Below the pieces are notes generated by a model that ran no database searches, was not told the origin of the DNA, and saw nothing but the letters and a program-made list of their open reading frames with translations. The position numbers and the translations under genes were made by a program. From positions 1 to 64,000 of the forward strand of contig NZ_JAPNLH010000007.1 of NCBI RefSeq assembly GCF_026627425.1: a DNA stretch of 64,000 nucleotides. Reading direction: 5' to 3'. Shown here piece after piece: positions 10,425-17,609 of the stretch (positions are counted from its first letter, which is position 1; each line of letters opens with the position of its first letter). The DNA is from Arthrobacter endolithicus (GTDB taxonomy: Bacteria; Actinomycetota; Actinomycetes; Actinomycetales; Micrococcaceae).

Positions 10425-11120
10425 TTGTCCGACCTGATCGACACAACAGAAATGTATTTGCGGACCATCCTGGAGCTGCAAGAGGAAAACATCGTGGCCC
10501 TGCGCGCACGCATTGCGGAGCGGCTGCATCATTCCGGCCCGACGGTCTCGCAGACCATCGGCAGGATGGAACGTGACGGGCTGGTGGTTGTCTCCGGGGA
10601 CCGGCATCTGGAGCTGACGGAGCTGGGCAAGCACAAGGCAACCTTGGTGATGCGAAAGCACCGGCTGGCCGAAAGGCTGCTCTCCGACGTGATCGGGCTG
10701 GAATGGGCCTATGTCCACGATGAGGCCTGCCGCTGGGAGCACGTCATGAGTGAGCGGGTGGAGCGGCGCATCTACGAGATGCTCGGTCATCCCGACGAGT
10801 CACCGTACGGCAATCCCATTCCGGGGCTCGAAGAACTCGGTGGCAGGACAGCAGGTTCCTTTACCGAAGGGGTGATGAATCTGCTGGATGCGATGCCGCT
10901 ATATACGGAGCAATCCCGTGTCGAGATCCGACGGCTGTCCGAGCGGATTCAGGTGGATCCGGAGCTGCTGACCCAGTTCGATGAGGGTGGGCTGCGGCCG
11001 GGCGCGCGGATATCGCTGGCCCTGGTAGGCGGTTACATTTCAGTGCGCGTCCCGGAGATTGACGGCGCTTTGGAGCTCCCACCGGAGGTCGCCGCACATG
11101 TTTTCGTCTCGCTGGGCTGA
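10425..11120 (+). CDS. DtxR/IdeR-family metal-dependent transcriptional regulator
   Basis: A 231-residue regulator in the three-domain DtxR layout. A winged-helix DNA-binding domain occupies residues 1-75 (T-E-M-Y-L-R-T-I-L-E-L, then G-P-T-V-S-Q-T-I-G-R-M). The metal and dimerisation domain has H-R-L-A-E-R-L-L near residue 80 and C-R-W-E-H-V near residue 103. An SH3-like tail begins near residue 155. The start is TTG at 10425 with a good AGGAGG site at 10411-10416. It probably senses Fe(II) or Mn(II) and represses metal-uptake genes. It diverges from serC. Confidence 0.88.
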   Translation: MSDLIDTTEMYLRTILELQEENIVALRARIAERLHHSGPTVSQTIGRMERDGLVVVSGDRHLELTELGKHKATLVMRKHRLAERLLSDVIGLEWAYVHDEACRWEHVMSERVERRIYEMLGHPDESPYGNPIPGLEELGGRTAGSFTEGVMNLLDAMPLYTEQSRVEIRRLSERIQVDPELLTQFDEGGLRPGARISLALVGGYISVRVPEIDGALELPPEVAAHVFVSLG

Positions 11121-11156
11121 GTTATAACGAATACATCACGGCCGGAGTTTCTGGCG

Positions 11157-11162
11157 TATAAA
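11157..11162 (+). promoter_or_regulatory. Possible -10 element (TATAAA) for the first riboswitch leader
   Basis: TATAAA at 11157-11162 lies about 25 bp upstream of the first conserved bases of the riboswitch, the right place for a -10 box. The corresponding -35 position reads CATCAC, which is weak, so this is tentative. Confidence 0.35.
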
Positions 11163-11184
11163 AATTAGCTCACGCTGAGATCAA

Positions 11185-11431
11185 AGCGTTACCTGATCCG
11201 TCATTAAAACTTGCCGGCGGAGCAGGTGTAAACCCCTTGGAAAGGACGGGGGACCCACTTTCGGCAGCTGACAGCGGCTGCCTTGGGGTGAAGCCTTGTG
11301 CGGTACTTTTCCCACGATGAAGCGTCCACGTCAAGCGCCCCGTCGCAGCGGCACTGAGCCACCTGGGCCGAGTTGTAGAGCATCTCTCAGACTCGAATCC
11401 GACAGCTAACTCCGCAGCGGCACCGGGGCGT
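11185..11431 (+). ncRNA. ydaO-type c-di-AMP riboswitch (copy 1)
   Basis: The leader carries the conserved blocks of the actinobacterial ydaO motif in order: GCGTTACC near 11186, GGGGGACCCACTTT near 11249, TTGGGGTGAAGCC near 11283, and the terminal GAATCCGACAGCTAAC at 11395-11410. ydaO-type riboswitches bind cyclic di-AMP and in actinobacteria usually precede cell-wall hydrolase genes. Here the gene immediately downstream is a broken M23 peptidase, so the riboswitch has lost a functional target. The exact 5' boundary is approximate. Confidence 0.85.
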
Positions 11432-11843
11432 GTCAGCAGGTTCGTTTCCACCGGGCTGAGCCAGAAGGCCGGAATGGTCCTGGCAGCTGCTGGGTTGGCG
11501 CTGGCCGTGACCGTGCCGACGACGACGGCGTCCCTCGCCGGAAGTGTAACCGATGCTTCCACCGTTCTTGAGCCGGCGGTGACGGCGGCGGTTGGCCGGA
11601 GGGACCGTGACCTTTACAGGCTGGCACCCGTTTGGGGGTGGCAATCGGATCGTAGTCGAGCATGGAAACGGATTAGCGACGACATATAACCACCTTTCCA
11701 AGGTCGGCGTCATCGTGGGGCAGAAGCTGGAGCGCGGCGCTCAGATCGCGCTGAGCGGCACCACGGGGGCATCCACAGGCTGCCACCTGCATTTTGAAGT
11801 CATGGTCGATGACACTCCTGTTGACCCGCTGGGCTGGCTTTGA
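11432..11843 (+). pseudogene. Decayed secreted M23 (LytM-type) peptidase
   Basis: Two pieces of one gene lie in different frames. In the first frame, 11432 to about 11580 encodes a signal-peptide-like hydrophobic stretch (V-L-A-A-A-G-L-A-L-A-V-T-V-P then Ala/Ser/Thr). In another frame, 11592-11843 encodes the second half of an M23 domain: G-T-V-T-F, then V-V-E-H-G-N-G-L, Y-N-H-L-S and the H-L-H-F-E-V motif near the end. The first half of the catalytic domain, which should carry the H-x-x-x-D zinc ligands, is missing, and the first frame has no convincing start codon. I read this as an internal deletion with a frameshift inside the GC-rich stretch around 11570-11590. It cannot encode an active peptidase. 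Confidence 0.75.
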
Positions 11844-11871
11844 GCACCGTTCGTCGTCGCTGAGTTATCAA

Positions 11872-11896
11872 CAGGTCACCGTGACCTGAATGTGAC
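11872..11896. promoter_or_regulatory. 8+1+8 palindrome and GTGAC direct repeat, possible MtrA-type site
   Basis: CAGGTCAC (11872-11879) and GTGACCTG (11881-11888) form a perfect inverted repeat around one base. GTGAC then recurs at 11892-11896, exactly 11 bp after the copy at 11881-11885. On the minus strand this reads as two GTCAC boxes with a 6-bp spacer. Tandem GTCAC/GTAAC boxes with an 11-bp period resemble sites of the actinobacterial response regulator MtrA, which controls wall-hydrolase genes. The assignment is inference. The site lies just upstream of the second riboswitch leader. Confidence 0.5.
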
Positions 11897-11928
11897 ATTG
11901 GATCGGATCTGTTGTAGCGTCTTACTCG

Positions 11929-11952
11929 CGCCAACTTGTACAGAAGTTGGCG
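11929..11952 (+). other. Leader hairpin ahead of second riboswitch
   Basis: CGCCAACTT (11929-11937) and AAGTTGGCG (11944-11952) form a perfect 9-bp stem with a 6-base loop. It has no T-run, so it is not an obvious terminator. It sits directly 5' of the ydaO-type element and may be an upstream leader structure. Confidence 0.6.
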
Positions 11953-11959
11953 TCCTTGA

Positions 11960-12153
11960 GTGGATTGCCTAGCTCTGCCACCGCTCACGGTCCGTTCGCA
12001 ACAATCGTCTGGCAGGGGCGGGGGAACCAATATCGGGCTTCGCAAGAAGTCCTTGGGGTTAAGTCGCCAAGCGTCGAAGTGGAGGAGATCCACGTCGGAT
12101 GTAAGGCGGCCGGGTGACTCCCATCCGAATCCGACAGCTTACCTCGCAGGCAT
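11960..12153 (+). ncRNA. ydaO-type c-di-AMP riboswitch (copy 2)
   Basis: Conserved ydaO blocks occur in order: GGGGGAACCAAT near 12018, CTTGGGGTTAAGTCG near 12053 (the usual GGGGTGAA is GGGGTTAA here), and the terminal ATCCGAATCCGACAGCTTAC at 12123-12142. The downstream gene is an intact NlpC/P60 protein, a classic target class for this riboswitch in Actinobacteria. Cyclic di-AMP binding is expected to terminate or reduce expression (established for the family, inferred here). Its ending sequence closely matches that of copy 1 at 11395. Confidence 0.85.
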
Positions 12154-12170
12154 TGGGAGAGGCATCAGTC

Positions 12171-13001
12171 GTGTCATCAGTCAATAACCTTGGTCGCCAC
12201 CGTGCGGCCACGGCCACTACAAACCCGCTTTCGGCCATTTCTAAAGCCGTTTCCTCGAATGCGGGGACTGTGGGCCGTCAGGCAGCAGTCATTGCCGCCG
12301 CTTCGGGCCTGATCCTGAGCATCGGTCTTCCGGCCCAGGCCTCTGAAACCGGCCGCGTTTCGTCGGACGCTTCTGCATCTGTCCAAGTTGCCCCGCTCTC
12401 CATCACAGCACCGGCAACTGCCTCCGTTTCCTTTGCCCGTCCCACCGTCAGCTCTGCACCGGCTGTTGTTCCGGCAGCCGTTGCGCCGGTAGACGTTGCG
12501 CCAGTGGCCGTTGTCCCGGTGGCTCCTGCTGCCAAGATCGCCGTTGCCGCTGCTGACGTCGCTGCTGCTGACACTGTCGCCGCAGTGGCACCGGCGCCAA
12601 GGGCCGCCGCGCAGCCCGCTGCCGCAGCCAAGGTTGAAGTCCCGGCACCAGCAGCTCCCGTGGTCGGGAGTGGTCATTCCGGTGTTGCCGCAGCTGCCTA
12701 CGGCGGAATCGGTCACCCCTACGTCTGGGGCGGCACCACGCCTTCCGGCTGGGACTGCTCCGGATTTGTGCAGTGGGCCTACGCCCAGGCTGGCATCTCC
12801 ATCCCGCGCATCAATCAGTGGGTTGGCATGGTTCAGACCTCTAACCCGCAGCCCGGTGACTTGGTTGTCCAGAACGGCGGCGTCCACGTCGGAATCTATG
12901 TCGGCAACGGCATGATCATCAGCGCGCTCAACCCCAGCGATGGAACTGTGCTCCTGCCGGCCACCGCGACGGGCACCTCCGTCTTCTACACGCTCCCTTA
13001 A
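12171..13001 (+). CDS. Secreted NlpC/P60 cell-wall endopeptidase
   Basis: A 276-residue exported peptidoglycan hydrolase. The start is GTG at 12171, with GGGAGAGG at 12155-12162, only 17 bases after the riboswitch ends. A long signal peptide (helix about residues 41-58, cleavage near A-Q-A-S) is followed by an Ala/Pro/Val-rich linker (residues 65-155). The C-terminal NlpC/P60 domain has its catalytic cysteine in W-D-C-S-G-F and histidine in G-G-V-H-V-G-I-Y-V-G. It should cleave peptide cross-bridges during growth or resuscitation. It shares its N-terminal region with the paralogue at 13148. Confidence 0.9.
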   Translation: MSSVNNLGRHRAATATTNPLSAISKAVSSNAGTVGRQAAVIAAASGLILSIGLPAQASETGRVSSDASASVQVAPLSITAPATASVSFARPTVSSAPAVVPAAVAPVDVAPVAVVPVAPAAKIAVAAADVAAADTVAAVAPAPRAAAQPAAAAKVEVPAPAAPVVGSGHSGVAAAAYGGIGHPYVWGGTTPSGWDCSGFVQWAYAQAGISIPRINQWVGMVQTSNPQPGDLVVQNGGVHVGIYVGNGMIISALNPSDGTVLLPATATGTSVFYTLP

Positions 13002-13012
13002 TAGCTAACTAG

Positions 13013-13036
13013 ATACCCGGGTAAATACCCGGGTAT
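13013..13036. terminator. Perfect hairpin after the NlpC/P60 gene
   Basis: ATACCCGGGTA and TACCCGGGTAT form a perfect 11-bp inverted repeat separated by AA, starting 12 bp after the stop codon. No T-tract follows, so it could be a weak terminator or an RNA-stabilising 3' hairpin. A second GC-rich hairpin follows at 13046. Confidence 0.6.
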
Positions 13037-13045
13037 TGCCTTCCA

Positions 13046-13064
13046 CGCGGGCCGGCGGCCCGCG
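13046..13064 (+). terminator. GC-rich terminator-like hairpin
   Basis: CGCGGGCC and GGCCCGCG form an 8-bp perfect stem around GGC and are followed by AAAATCATT. It lies between the two NlpC/P60-like genes and, with the hairpin at 13013, suggests that transcription is reduced or stopped before the second gene. Confidence 0.55.
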
Positions 13065-13147
13065 AAAATCATTCCGCTGAGCCCCCCAAGCCGATTTGTA
13101 TCAGCTTGAGGATCGATCAGCTTGAGGACATTGAAAGTGAGCACCAC

Positions 13148-14041
13148 ATGACCAACAGTGCACCCATTGCACGGCACCGCGCCGCGGTGTCAAAGACCAG
13201 CTCGATTTCGGTAATCGCTAAAGCCGTCAGCTCCAATGCCGGCGGCATGGGCCGCCAGGCTGCGGTCATCGCCGCCGCTTCCGGGCTGGTTCTGACCACC
13301 GGCATCGCGGCAAACGCCGCCGAACCGACAATGACGCGGGTATCCGATGCGTCGTCCACACTGAACGTCAAGGCCGAAGCGGCGCAGACCGTTACGGCTG
13401 ACTCCACGGTCAAAATGGCGTTCGCCAGGACGGCCAACGCCTCCACTCCGGCGCCGGCCCCTGTAGTGGAAGCCCCTGTAGTGGAAGCCCCTGCAGTGGA
13501 AGCCCCCGTCGTGGCGCAGGCCACCACGAAAGCTCCGGTCGCTGCCGCTCCGGCCGTTGCGCACGTGGCCGCCCCGGTCGCAGCCGTTGCGCCTGTTGCC
13601 GCTCCGGTTGCTGCCCCCGTTGCTGCCCCGGCTCCGGTTGCTGCCCCCGTTGCTGCCCCGGCTCCAGTCGCAGTTGCACCGACGCGTCCCCCCGCTCCGG
13701 CAGTAGCCAGGGGCGTCGGCGCCACCATTGCTGCTGCGGCTTACGCCCAGCTCGGAGTCCACCAGGACTGCACCGCGCTGGCCAGCAATGCGCTGGCCGC
13801 GGCGGGTATCTTCTACCACGGCTGGCCGGCCGGGTACATGTCCTTGGGCCGGACCGTCTCAGCCGGAGAGGCCCAGCCGGGCGATCTCATCTATTACGAC
13901 AACGCAGGCGCCGGTGTTCCGCACATCGCCGTTTATGTTGGCAATGGCCAGGCAGTCCACGGCGGATTCAACGGCGGCAACACGCAGCTGTTCAGCGCCT
14001 ACCTGGGCTCCGGCCCGGTATTCATCGCGATCGGCCACTAG
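13148..14041 (+). CDS. Secreted NlpC/P60-like paralogue with Ala/Pro/Val repeat linker
   Basis: A 297-residue exported protein. Its signal region (about residues 20-58, including I-A-K-A-V-S-S-N-A-G and R-Q-A-A-V-I-A-A-A-S-G-L) is nearly the same as that of the preceding gene. A long repetitive linker of Pro-Val-Ala units follows (about residues 98-185). The C-terminal domain keeps a cysteine in Q-D-C-T-A-L-A-S and a histidine in P-H-I-A-V-Y-V-G, so the Cys/His pair survives, but the standard D-C-S-G-F block is changed. It may be a divergent peptidase or a wall-binding relative. The ATG at 13148 has only a weak ribosome site. An in-frame TTG exists at 13106 inside a duplicated ATCAGCTTGAGGA. 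Confidence 0.8.
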   Translation: MTNSAPIARHRAAVSKTSSISVIAKAVSSNAGGMGRQAAVIAAASGLVLTTGIAANAAEPTMTRVSDASSTLNVKAEAAQTVTADSTVKMAFARTANASTPAPAPVVEAPVVEAPAVEAPVVAQATTKAPVAAAPAVAHVAAPVAAVAPVAAPVAAPVAAPAPVAAPVAAPAPVAVAPTRPPAPAVARGVGATIAAAAYAQLGVHQDCTALASNALAAAGIFYHGWPAGYMSLGRTVSAGEAQPGDLIYYDNAGAGVPHIAVYVGNGQAVHGGFNGGNTQLFSAYLGSGPVFIAIGH

Positions 14042-14063
14042 GTCACCAGCCGCTGCAACGGCA

Positions 14064-14106
14064 AATAGTCTTCGGCTCCCGTCCTGCGGCGGGGGCCGAA
14101 GCTATT
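14064..14106 (+). terminator. Intrinsic terminator hairpin
   Basis: AATAG-TCTTCGGC-TCCCG pairs with CGGGG-GCCGAAG-CTATT around a short loop, 20 bp after the stop of the NlpC/P60 paralogue. The long stem with A/T ends is typical of an actinobacterial terminator. It marks the end of the cell-envelope block. Confidence 0.75.
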
Positions 14107-14239
14107 TAATGCGCGTCGGATTGGGCGAATCGGCTGCTCATTGTTTAGTCTTATCCGTAGAATCCACGGTTCGAAAACCAGCGGAGGGCAGCCGGCTCTG
14201 TCGCAGCGGTGACGGACTTTGCCGAAAAGAAGCGTGTGC

Positions 14240-14740
14240 ATGCGCACTCTCATTCTCAATGCCGGATACGAACCACTGGCGGTGGTGACCTTCCGCCGGG
14301 CGCTGGTCCTTGTCCTTTCGGGGAAAGCCAGTGTCCTGGCCGAAAGTGATGATCCAGTGGTGGGCCCCACCGAAATCCTGGGCCGCCCCTCCGTCATCCT
14401 GCTGACCCGTTACGTGCGGTTGCCGTATAACCAAGCCGCTCCGGTCACCCGGCGTGGCGTGCTGCGCCGTGATGAGCATCGATGCGCCTACTGTGGGAAG
14501 AGCGCTACTACGGTGGATCATATTGAGCCCCGCTCCCATGGCGGAACGGAAAGCTGGGAGAATCTGGTGGCCTGTTGCCTGCGGTGCAACGGGTTGAAGG
14601 GGAACCATACGCTCGCCAAAATGGGCTGGAAGCTACGGGTCAGCCCGGAGCCCCCGCGGTCGGGTTTCCGGCAGATCAAGGAGTTGGACACGCCGGTGCC
14701 GGAGTGGATGCCATTCCTTCGGCAGGAGTCGGCGGCGTAA
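14240..14740 (+). CDS. HNH endonuclease
   Basis: A 166-residue protein with a compact HNH fold. Two zinc-knuckle pairs, C-A-Y-C near residue 81 and C-C-L-R-C near residue 113, flank T-V-D-H-I-E-P-R-S-H-G-G (catalytic His) and E-N-L-V-A-C-C. The first 75 residues (M-R-T-L-I-L-N-A-G-Y-E-P) are the usual N-terminal part of this widespread bacterial family. The cellular role is not established. Many actinobacteria carry it as a single chromosomal gene without a restriction or toxin partner, and no such partner is seen here. Confidence 0.85.
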   Translation: MRTLILNAGYEPLAVVTFRRALVLVLSGKASVLAESDDPVVGPTEILGRPSVILLTRYVRLPYNQAAPVTRRGVLRRDEHRCAYCGKSATTVDHIEPRSHGGTESWENLVACCLRCNGLKGNHTLAKMGWKLRVSPEPPRSGFRQIKELDTPVPEWMPFLRQESAA

Positions 14741-14771
14741 GCTGAGGGAAGCTTCGAGAAAGGGCGGCGTC

Positions 14772-15170
14772 ATGATTCAGCCAGTCACGTTCGTGGAGAT
14801 TCACAGTCCTGATATGGCTGCCACACGAACCTTCATGCAGGCAACCTTCGGCTGGGATCCGCAGCCGTTCGGAACGCCGGATTACCTGATGTCTGAGCAC
14901 AGCGGCGCGCCGGGTATTGATACCGGGCTGATGACATCCCAGGACGGTGATCCGCATGCCACCCCCGTGATCGCCGTTCCCGACCTGGACGCGGCGATGG
15001 CCGCCGTTGTCGCCAACGGCGGTGAGATAGTTTATCCGCGCTTCGATAAGGGCGCGGCAGGTGGAGCCAGTTACATCGTGGATCCAGCCGGGGTGCTGCT
15101 CGGACTGGCACAAATGAAGACTGAGACGGTCGACGACGGCGCCGGCGAGGAACGTCTCGGGTTTGCCTAA
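14772..15170 (+). CDS. VOC-family protein, glyoxalase-like
   Basis: A 132-residue VOC-fold protein. The first strand V-T-F-V-E-I-H-S-P-D, the helix with T-F-G-W near residue 23, and the closing I-V-D-P-A-G-V-L-L-G-L-A-Q strand near residue 105 match the family of predicted lactoylglutathione-lyase-like enzymes. The ligand is unknown. Its stop overlaps the probable TTG start of the mobA-like gene by 8 bp, so the two may be co-translated. Confidence 0.8.
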   Translation: MIQPVTFVEIHSPDMAATRTFMQATFGWDPQPFGTPDYLMSEHSGAPGIDTGLMTSQDGDPHATPVIAVPDLDAAMAAVVANGGEIVYPRFDKGAAGGASYIVDPAGVLLGLAQMKTETVDDGAGEERLGFA

Positions 15171-15939
15171 GCAACCCGGTAATGAAGACCAAACTGGCGC
15201 AGCCAACAGTCCTCACCTCGGGGAATCCCGCATCGCGGGCGCCGTTGTCCTTGCGGGCGGGCGGTCTTCCCGTCTTGGCGGTACGGCGAAGGCGGCTTTG
15301 ACGATCGGCGGTGTCAGCCTGCTGGCGCGAACCGTGGCGGCGGTCGGGGACTCGCTGCGGTCAAGGCAGCGGGCCGTGTCAAATGTTCCCCTCATCGTGG
15401 TGGGACCTGCGGAACAGCTGCGCTCCCTGCTCGGGCCCTGCGCGGCGGCCGGGACGGCGCTGCTGACTCCGACGGAGAATCGTAGCGAACAACCGCTGAT
15501 CCTGGTGCGCGAAGAGCCCGCTTTCTCCGGCCCTGCTGCCGCACTCGCCGCGGGGTTGGGCCGCCTCATCACGCTGGCGGGATCAGGCAATTATGTCCTG
15601 GTGCTCGCCTGCGATATGCCCAGGGTGTCGGCGGTGCTCCCCGCGCTACTGGACCGCAGCATAGCCGCCGATGGTGTCCTTGCCACCGATCAGGGGCGGG
15701 ACCAGCCGCTGGCCGCCGTCTACCGCATAGCCGCCTTAAGCGATGCCATTGACAGGGCGCGGCGGGCGGGAGCGTTGGCGAATGCTTCGCTCTTCTCTCT
15801 GATTGCTAGTCTGGAGGTGGCTCGGACGGAGGTCCCCGCCGGCAGTACCGCGGATGTCGACAGTTGGGCAGACGCCGCGAGGTTGGGCGTTGACGGGATC
15901 CCCGGCATCAGTCCACCGGATGCAGCCGACGGCGGCTGA
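15163..15939 (+). CDS. MobA-like molybdenum cofactor nucleotidyltransferase
   Basis: A 258-residue NTP-transferase-like protein. The N-terminal loop L-A-G-G-R-S-S-R-L-G-G then K-A-A-L (residues 28-46) matches the nucleotide-binding loop of MobA. The conserved A-C-D-M-P near residue 147 would bind the metal. In canonical MobA the loop reads G-x-D-K; here the aspartate is replaced (G-T-A-K), an oddity that could affect activity. The start is TTG at 15163. Its downstream neighbours (DUF6457, moeA, fdhD) support a role in forming the guanylylated molybdenum cofactor. Confidence 0.75.
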   Translation: MPKQPGNEDQTGAANSPHLGESRIAGAVVLAGGRSSRLGGTAKAALTIGGVSLLARTVAAVGDSLRSRQRAVSNVPLIVVGPAEQLRSLLGPCAAAGTALLTPTENRSEQPLILVREEPAFSGPAAALAAGLGRLITLAGSGNYVLVLACDMPRVSAVLPALLDRSIAADGVLATDQGRDQPLAAVYRIAALSDAIDRARRAGALANASLFSLIASLEVARTEVPAGSTADVDSWADAARLGVDGIPGISPPDAADGG

Positions 15940-16040
15940 CGGAGGACTGTCAGCCCGTTGCGCAGTATAGATTTAACCCAGGTGAACCAAAACCGCGCCT
16001 GCGGTCTCGGTTTGAACGTATTCACACATCAGGAGCCGTC

Positions 16041-16319
16041 ATGAAGAGCCAGGAAGAGTTGCTGGAGGATTGGGTGCACACACTGCTGCAGGGCTTTGAG
16101 ATCGCCGAGCTGTCGATCGACACCAACGCCATCCTCAAGGTCGCCGGCGAGGCGGCACATGCCGTGGTGCGGCCGGCCGCTCCGTTGACCACCTTCATCG
16201 CCGGTCTGGCCGCGGGACTGGCGGCCGGCTCCGGCCAGGCACCCGAGGCGGCGGCAATGCGGGCGGCCCTAGAGCTTGCGGGGAAAATGGCAGCTGCCGA
16301 AGCCGACGGGACCGTCTAA
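16041..16319 (+). CDS. DUF6457 family small protein
   Basis: A 92-residue helical protein. It is rich in Ala, with L-L-E-D-W near residue 7, A-A-H-A-V-V-R-P-A-A-P-L-T-T-F near residue 38 and a terminal A-A-x-A-G-K helix. This layout is that of DUF6457, found next to molybdenum-cofactor genes in actinobacteria. No catalytic residues can be named. Its TAA overlaps the ATG of moeA by one base, so it is coupled to cofactor synthesis. Confidence 0.8.
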   Translation: MKSQEELLEDWVHTLLQGFEIAELSIDTNAILKVAGEAAHAVVRPAAPLTTFIAGLAAGLAAGSGQAPEAAAMRAALELAGKMAAAEADGTV

Positions 16320-17593
16320 TGCCCAGTGCCGAACCGGCGCCGGCACCGTCCGTCTTCCCGGCATCGTCCGTCTTCCCGGCAGCGTCCGGGCTCCCCGGCC
16401 CGCGGGTGAGTTTGCCGTACAGCTGGGACGAGGCACGAGCGAGGGCCTACGACTGTGTGGTTCCGCTGCCGGCACATTCGGTCTCCCTCGATCAGGGAAT
16501 AGGTCGGATCCTGGCGCAGGACATTACAGCCCTGCAGGACATTCCGCACTATGCGTCGTCGGCCATGGACGGCTGGTCGGTTGCCGGCAGCCCTCCGTGG
16601 ATTCTGGCGGAGACCGGACACCGGCTTTCTTCGGGGCAGGCCGCCCCTGTTGTGACCGGCGGATTGATCCCCGCAGGGACCAAGGCCGTGCTGCGCAGCG
16701 AGTCGGGGCAGTTGAGCCGGGATGCGGACGGGCTGCCGGTACTGGTGCTCAGCGAAAGTGCTCGCCCAGGAGAGCCCAAGGGGGGCCAGCACATCCGCAG
16801 GCCAGCGGAGGAGGCCAGAGCCGGGGAGGTTATGGTACGCAGCGGCCAGACGCTCAACCCGGTTCATATTGCCGTAGCAGCGCTGGCCGGGCTGGACGAG
16901 GTCCAGGTGTTGGGGCAGCCCTCGGTGAAGCTGATCTTCACCGGCGATGAGGTGGTCTCCGCCGGATTGCCGGAACCGGGACAGGTCCGCGATACCTTCT
17001 CCCCGCAGTTGGCGGCGGTGGTCCGCATGCTCGGGGGCGCGGTGCTGGAACAGCAGCGCGTCGCTGACAGTCTGGCGGCAATGACCGCTGCACTCGAAGA
17101 TAGTGTGGACGATCCTGCCGACGTGATTATCACCACCGGTGCCACCGGCCGTTCCAGCGCTGATTTTCTGCGGGCAGCCGTGGCCGGGCTCGGTGGCACG
17201 ATGGTTATCGATGGGATCGCCATGCGCCCGGGTCACCCCACACTGCTGGCCGAGTTCCCGGACGGCCGGTTGCTGGTGGGCCTGCCGGGGAATCCGCTCG
17301 CGGCGATGATGGGCCTATTGACCGTTGCGGCGCCGCTGCTGGCCCGGCTCGGCAGCCGTGAGCTGCCGGTAACAGGGGAGGTATTCTGTGGTTCACCCAT
17401 TGGCGAAAGCCCGGGACGGACACGTCTGCTGCCGTACCGGTTGGTCTATGGCTTGGCATCTCCGACAAAATTTGCGGACTCGGGCATGCTGCGCGGTCTG
17501 GCGGCGGCCGACGGCGTGATGCTGGTGCCGCCGCACGGCGCCAAAATGGGCGAGGCCATAACCGCGATTCCGCTGCCGTGGCAACGGCCATGA
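16319..17593 (+). CDS. moeA: Molybdopterin molybdenumtransferase
   Basis: A 424-residue MoeA that inserts molybdate into adenylylated molybdopterin. Conserved blocks are S-A-M-D-G-W near residue 80, G-G-L-I-P-A-G-T-K-A-V near residue 115, I-F-T-G-D-E-V near residue 205, the M-P-T-binding T-T-G-A-T-G-R-S region near residue 275, and L-P-G-N-P-L-A-A near residue 321. The first 27 residues are an added low-complexity extension with three 6-residue units (P/S/A-S-x-x-P-A/G) encoded by an 18-bp tandem repeat at 16346-16399. One-base overlap with the DUF6457 gene. fdhD follows 16 bp downstream. Confidence 0.9.
   Translation: MPSAEPAPAPSVFPASSVFPAASGLPGPRVSLPYSWDEARARAYDCVVPLPAHSVSLDQGIGRILAQDITALQDIPHYASSAMDGWSVAGSPPWILAETGHRLSSGQAAPVVTGGLIPAGTKAVLRSESGQLSRDADGLPVLVLSESARPGEPKGGQHIRRPAEEARAGEVMVRSGQTLNPVHIAVAALAGLDEVQVLGQPSVKLIFTGDEVVSAGLPEPGQVRDTFSPQLAAVVRMLGGAVLEQQRVADSLAAMTAALEDSVDDPADVIITTGATGRSSADFLRAAVAGLGGTMVIDGIAMRPGHPTLLAEFPDGRLLVGLPGNPLAAMMGLLTVAAPLLARLGSRELPVTGEVFCGSPIGESPGRTRLLPYRLVYGLASPTKFADSGMLRGLAAADGVMLVPPHGAKMGEAITAIPLPWQRP
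16346..16399 (+). repeat. 18-bp tandem repeat (x3) inside moeA
   Basis: Three in-frame 18-bp units with diverging copies (the first two nearly identical) lie just inside the start of moeA and add an unstructured Pro/Ser/Phe-rich extension. Unit length keeps the frame. Confidence 0.8.
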
Positions 17594-17609
17594 TCAATAA
17601 GGAGACTCT

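Noticed and set aside
12400-13700. CRISPR-like or satellite array in the Ala/Pro/Val-rich linkers
   Set aside because: The repeats are in-frame codon repeats of secreted-protein linkers with no constant-length spacers.
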